Positions 60,548-64,000 of a stretch of DNA of 64,000 nt are shown piece by piece. The position numbers and the translations under genes are program-made. The stretch covers positions 1-64,000 of the forward strand of contig NZ_JASISS010000011.1 in the NCBI RefSeq assembly GCF_030063195.1, in the 5' to 3' direction. The stretch comes from Cryobacterium sp. PH31-AA6 (GTDB lineage Bacteria > Actinomycetota > Actinomycetes > Actinomycetales > Microbacteriaceae). Within the stretch, counting starts at the first letter, position 1, and each line of letters begins with the position of its first letter. Under the pieces are notes generated by a model. It had not been told where the DNA came from and did no database searches. It worked only from the letters and a program-made list of their open reading frames with translations.

Positions 60548-61519
60548 GTGCACGACCACGGTAGGGCGACCGGTGCCGACCCGGGACTCGTCGTCGTCGT
60601 CGGTCCGACCGGGACCGGCAAGTCCGACCTGTCCCTCGACCTGGCCGAACGCCTCGCCGCAGGCGGGACGCCCGCGGAGATCGTCAACGCGGATGCGATG
60701 CAGCTGTACCGCGGGATGGACATCGGCACCGCCAAGCTGACCGTGGCCGAGCGCCGCGGCATCCCGCACCATCTGCTCGACGTGCTGGCCGTGACCGACG
60801 AGGCCACCGTGGCCCGCTACCAGATCGAGGCCAGGGCGGCGATCACCGAGATCAGCTCGCGCGGAGCCGTGCCCATCCTCGTCGGCGGCTCCGGGCTGTA
60901 CGTGTCCTCCGTCGTCTTCGACTTCCAGTTCCCGGGCACCGACCCCGTGCTCCGGGCGCGGCTGGAGGCCGAACTGACCGAGCTGGGGCCCGGCGTGCTC
61001 TACACCCGGTTGAAGGTCGTCGACCCGGAGGCCGCCGTCCGGATCGGCGCGAGCAACGGCCGTCGGCTCGTGCGCGCGCTCGAGGTGGTCGAGTTGACCG
61101 GGGCACCGCACGCCGCCGCCCTGCCCGGGGCACCGGTCTACTGGCGGCCGAGCATCACGCTCGGCCTGCGCTCGCCCCGGGAGGAGCTCACGGCACGCCT
61201 CGACGCCCGCGTCACCGGAATGTGGGCCGCCGGGCTGACCGACGAGGTCGAGGCGCTGATTCCCGCGGGCATCGAGACCGGCGTGACCGCCAGCCGTGCC
61301 ATCGGCTACGCGCAGGCCCTCGGCGAGCTGCGTGGAACCCTGACCCGCGCCGAGGCGATCGAGCAGACCCAGCAGTTCACCCGGCGGTATGCCAGGCGGC
61401 AGGTGAGCTGGTTCAAGCGCTCCCCGCACACGCACTGGATCGACTCGGCCGCCGCCGACCGAGTGCAGCAGGCGCTCGATCGGATCGACGGTGGAGTGCC
61501 GGCCGTTCCGCCCTCCTAA
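60548..61519 (+). CDS. miaA: tRNA dimethylallyltransferase
   Basis: 323 aa. P-loop GPTGTGKS at 19-26, [17 protein letters not shown], and the family blocks [13 protein letters not shown] and [18 protein letters not shown]. It adds a dimethylallyl group to A37 of tRNAs reading U-starting codons, the substrate for MiaB. GTG 60548 is used; longer frames run inside miaB. dapF starts 9 bp after its stop. Confidence 0.96.
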   Translation: MHDHGRATGADPGLVVVVGPTGTGKSDLSLDLAERLAAGGTPAEIVNADAMQLYRGMDIGTAKLTVAERRGIPHHLLDVLAVTDEATVARYQIEARAAITEISSRGAVPILVGGSGLYVSSVVFDFQFPGTDPVLRARLEAELTELGPGVLYTRLKVVDPEAAVRIGASNGRRLVRALEVVELTGAPHAAALPGAPVYWRPSITLGLRSPREELTARLDARVTGMWAAGLTDEVEALIPAGIETGVTASRAIGYAQALGELRGTLTRAEAIEQTQQFTRRYARRQVSWFKRSPHTHWIDSAAADRVQQALDRIDGGVPAVPPS

Positions 61520-61528
61520 ACTGGAGCG

Positions 61529-62410
61529 ATGGGACTGGATCTGAATTTCACCAAAGGCCACGGCACGGGCAACGATTTCGTGCTTTTCGCCGACCCTGAC
61601 GGCCTGATCAACCTCACGCCCGACCAGATCAGCGCCGTCTGCGACCGCCGGTTCGGCATCGGCGGCGACGGCATCATCCGGGCGGTGCGCTCGCGCAGCC
61701 TCGACGCCGGTGCGGCCGCGCTGGTCGAAGACGACCAGGCCGAGTGGTTCATGGACTACTGGAACGCCGACGGCACCGTCTCGGAAATGTGCGGCAACGG
61801 CATCCGGGTCTACACCCGGTTCCTGATCGAACAGGGCCTGGCCACGCTCGGCGGCGGGGAGACCCTGAACATCGGCACCCGTGGGGGAGTGCGCGACGTG
61901 CAGCGCAGCGGAACCGGCTACCAGGTCGATCTCGGCCGGTGGAAGCTCGACGGCGGCGAACCGCTCGTGCGGGCGAAGAACCTCGCCGTCGCCCGGCCGG
62001 GCCTCGGCATCAACGTGGGCAACCCGCACGTCGTCGTCGCCCTCGCCGACGACGCCGAGCTCGAGCACGCCGACCTCAGCTTCGTGCCTCAACTCGACCC
62101 GGAACCCGCCGCCGGTGCGAACATCGAATTCGTCGTGCCGAATGACCCGCTTGTCGTCGACGGCGTCGGCCGGATCCGGATGCGCGTGCACGAGCGCGGC
62201 AGTGGCGAGACCCTGTCCTGCGGCACCGGCGCCGCCGCGGCCGCCCTTGCGACCCGGCACTGGGCCGGAGCCGGAGCGCCCAACCAGTGGCGAGTCGAGG
62301 TCAGAGGTGGCGTGGTCGGCGTGCGCATGTTCCCGACCGAGGACGGCGAGCACGTGTCACTGTCCGGCCCGGCCGAACTGGTCTTCGACGGGGTCTTCCG
62401 CCTGGCCTGA
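61529..62410 (+). CDS. dapF: Diaminopimelate epimerase
   Basis: 293 aa. Active-site Cys88 (MCGNGIR) and Cys231 (LSCGTGA), GTGNDF at the start and GNPHVVV. It epimerises LL- to meso-diaminopimelate for cell wall or lysine synthesis, downstream of DapA and DapB. TAAACT lies 6 nt before the ATG (the TAA being the miaA stop), though GGAG nearby could also serve as SD. Confidence 0.97.
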   Translation: MGLDLNFTKGHGTGNDFVLFADPDGLINLTPDQISAVCDRRFGIGGDGIIRAVRSRSLDAGAAALVEDDQAEWFMDYWNADGTVSEMCGNGIRVYTRFLIEQGLATLGGGETLNIGTRGGVRDVQRSGTGYQVDLGRWKLDGGEPLVRAKNLAVARPGLGINVGNPHVVVALADDAELEHADLSFVPQLDPEPAAGANIEFVVPNDPLVVDGVGRIRMRVHERGSGETLSCGTGAAAAALATRHWAGAGAPNQWRVEVRGGVVGVRMFPTEDGEHVSLSGPAELVFDGVFRLA

Positions 62411-62415
62411 GCCCG

Positions 62416-63027
62416 TCAGGCGTGGCGTTTGACCCGCAACACCCGAAAGCCCTTGCTGATCGCGTGCCGGCTCGTCGCGAAGTCGTCGGGCAGGTCTCCG
62501 TCGAGCCAGCGCTGCAGCGAATCGGAGCCGAGGTTGCGCTGCACGACCAACCAGGCATCCGAATCCGGCTCGAGGCGCGGCAGCCAGGTGTGCAGGAGGT
62601 TGTGCAGTTCGACCTTGCCCACCCGGATCGGCGGGTTCGACCAAATCGTGCGAAAACTGACGTGGGCAGGCACCTGATCCGGCAGTACCGCCGTGACGTT
62701 GGTCAGGCCGAGCTTGTCCGCGTTCAACCGCACGAGGTCAAGAGCACGCTCGTTCACGTCGACCGCCCAGATCGTGGCGCGGGGGGAATTGATGGCCAGG
62801 TGCAGGCTGATCGGCCCCCAGCCGCAACCGAGGTCGAGGAAGTCGCCGCCGGGTGGCGGTGTCGGGGCATGCCCGAGCAGCACCTGGGTGCCGGTGTCAA
62901 TGTGGTCGGGGCTGAAGACCGAATTTGCGGTTGTCAGCTGCCGGTCCTCGCCGCCCAGCGAAACAGTGATCTGCCTGAGTTTCAGGGTGCTGTCAGGTGC
63001 CGGGGTGAAGTAGTGGTCTGAGGCCAT
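62416..63027 (-). CDS. Class I SAM-dependent methyltransferase (RsmC-like)
   Basis: 203 aa. SAM-binding FLDLGCGWGPISLHLA and catalytic NPPIRVGK, the NPPx motif of RsmC/RsmD small-domain N2-guanine methyltransferases; VFSPDHIDTGTQVLLGH is also typical. Target is probably rRNA. ATG 63027 is preferred to 63090 because TAGGTT lies 7 nt upstream. Convergent with dapF and divergent from hflX. Confidence 0.88.
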   Translation of the reverse strand: MASDHYFTPAPDSTLKLRQITVSLGGEDRQLTTANSVFSPDHIDTGTQVLLGHAPTPPPGGDFLDLGCGWGPISLHLAINSPRATIWAVDVNERALDLVRLNADKLGLTNVTAVLPDQVPAHVSFRTIWSNPPIRVGKVELHNLLHTWLPRLEPDSDAWLVVQRNLGSDSLQRWLDGDLPDDFATSRHAISKGFRVLRVKRHA

Positions 63028-63034
63028 AGTAGGG

Positions 63035-63062
63035 AACCTATCGTGCTTCGAGGAACTAAGGT
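63035..63062. promoter_or_regulatory. Divergent leaderless promoters of the methyltransferase and hflX
   Basis: Minus strand TAGGTT (63040-63035) is 7 nt from the methyltransferase ATG 63027; plus strand TAAGGT (63057-63062) is 7 nt from hflX ATG 63070. The two starts are only 42 bp apart. Confidence 0.6.
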
Positions 63063-63069
63063 TAAAGCG

Positions 63070-64000
63070 ATGATTGAGCCAACCGAGCACGACGACGATG
63101 ACGATGTGGTAGCACGCGTCCTGGCCAGCGCCGAGAGTAAAGCCGCTGGCTATTCGCTATTCCGGAGCGGCTCCGCGCAGGCGCTGCAGGCGGACTCCTC
63201 CGCATCGGATTCCGGCGAGGGCCACGACGGCGTGCAGCAGGACCGCGAGGACCGCAATGCGCTCCGCCGGGTACCGAGCCTCTCCACCGAACTCGAAGAC
63301 GTCACCGAGGTCGAGTATCGGCAGCTGCGGCTCGAAAACGTCGTCCTGATTGGCCTCTACACCCAGGGGACCGTCGCCGACGCCGAGAACTCGATGCGCG
63401 AGCTCGCCGCCCTCGCCGAAACGGCGGGCGCGACGGTGCTCGACGGGCTGATGCAGCGCCGGGCCAAACCCGACGCCAGCACCTATCTCGGCAAGGGCAA
63501 GGCCGAGGAACTCGCCGGGATCGTCAAGGCGATGGGCGCCGACACCGTGATCGCCGACACCGAACTCGCCCCCAGCCAGCGACGCGCGCTCGAAGACGTC
63601 GTCAAGGTCAAGGTCATCGACCGCACGGCCGTCATCCTCGACATCTTCAGCCAGCACGCGAAGAGCCGGGAGGGCAAGGCGCAGGTCGAACTCGCCCAGC
63701 TTGAATACCTCCTGCCGCGCCTGCGCGGTTGGGGCGACTCGATGTCCCGCCAGGCCGGTGGGCAGGTCGGCGGCGCCGGCGCCGGCATGGGCTCCCGCGG
63801 GCCAGGTGAAACGAAGATCGAACTGGATCGTCGCCGCATCCACACCCGGATGTCCCGGCTCCGCAAGCAGATCCTCGAGATGAAGCCGGCACGCGAGGCC
63901 AAGCGCGCCAACCGTAAACGCAACTCCGTGCCGTCCGTCGCCATCGTCGGCTACACGAACGCCGGCAAGTCCAGCCTGCTCAACCGGATCACCCGTGCCG
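63070..64000 (+). CDS. hflX: GTPase HflX (3' end cut by the window)
   Basis: At least 310 aa, open at the right edge. The N-terminal HflX domain (VVLIGLYTQG, YLGKGKAEELAGIV, DTVIADTELAPSQRRALED), the linker GPGETKIELDRRRI and the G1 motif GYTNAGKSS near 294 are present; G2-G4 lie beyond the window. HflX splits stalled ribosomes under stress. An acidic start (EHDDDDDV) of about 80 residues precedes the domain. Start ATG 63070 is supported by the leaderless -10 box. Confidence 0.93.
   Translation, partial: MIEPTEHDDDDDVVARVLASAESKAAGYSLFRSGSAQALQADSSASDSGEGHDGVQQDREDRNALRRVPSLSTELEDVTEVEYRQLRLENVVLIGLYTQGTVADAENSMRELAALAETAGATVLDGLMQRRAKPDASTYLGKGKAEELAGIVKAMGADTVIADTELAPSQRRALEDVVKVKVIDRTAVILDIFSQHAKSREGKAQVELAQLEYLLPRLRGWGDSMSRQAGGQVGGAGAGMGSRGPGETKIELDRRRIHTRMSRLRKQILEMKPAREAKRANRKRNSVPSVAIVGYTNAGKSSLLNRITRA

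Noticed and set aside
1-64000. CRISPR array, tRNA or rRNA genes
   Set aside because: No regularly spaced direct repeats and no tRNA cloverleaf or rRNA sequence was recognised; a tRNAscan run would settle tRNAs.

Overview
The window is a very GC-rich chromosomal segment of an actinobacterium, most likely Microbacteriaceae (Micrococcales). The reasons are the gene order of the second half (M16 peptidase, dapB, dapA, RNase J, ftsK, pgsA, cinA, clgR, DUF3046, recA, recX, miaB, miaA, dapF, hflX), the actinobacterial ClgR and DUF3046 proteins, an Actino-pnp-like leader before pnp, frequent GTG/TTG starts, 1-4 bp overlaps between genes, and many TANNNT -10 boxes lying 6-8 nt before start codons. I see no rRNA, tRNA, CRISPR array, prophage or insertion sequence. 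The left edge holds no complete gene before position 90 and the right edge cuts hflX.

Layout. 0.1-9.5 kb: a GH13 alpha-glucosidase with a divergent ROK regulator, a luciferase-like flavin oxidoreductase, a secreted M6 metalloprotease with a small lipoprotein, and a PyrD/PyrK pair. 9.6-12.2 kb: pnp with its structured leader and terminator. 12.5-14.5 kb: a three-gene cassette of ImmA/IrrE-type peptidase, multispanning membrane protein and EspR-like HTH protein behind a duplicated operator-like sequence. 14.7-22.4 kb: an ArsR regulator and a six-gene operon for a membrane complex related to hydrogenase-4/formate hydrogenlyase but without [NiFe] ligands; gene content and sizes match M. tuberculosis Rv0081-Rv0087. 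22.6-34.6 kb: a branched-chain amino acid (leucine) degradation region: Lrp regulator, BkdABC, a PCD-VOC fusion, a TetR regulator, and the carboxylase / acyl-CoA dehydrogenase / MaoC / CitE-like operon. 34.7-42.4 kb: glutathione peroxidase, a first RNase J with a structured leader, a bifunctional penicillin-binding protein, RF3 and an aldo/keto reductase. 42.5-64 kb: housekeeping backbone (M16 peptidase, lysine/DAP genes dapB, dapA, dapF, a second RNase J, ftsK, pgsA, cinA, clgR, recA/recX, miaB/miaA, hflX) with a small thiol-redox group (OsmC, DUF4395, thioredoxin).

How it fits together. In many actinobacteria pnp is followed directly by the M16 peptidase and the dap genes. Here about 30 kb of mainly metabolic and accessory genes lies between them. 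Within that block the leucine genes supply a full route from branched 2-keto acids to acetyl-CoA and acetoacetate. The hydrogenase-like complex may couple an unknown redox reaction to ion transport. The peptidase/membrane/HTH cassette looks like an uncharacterised sensing module. Two copies of a 63-bp palindromic element sit between convergent gene pairs at 4.45 and 34.63 kb.
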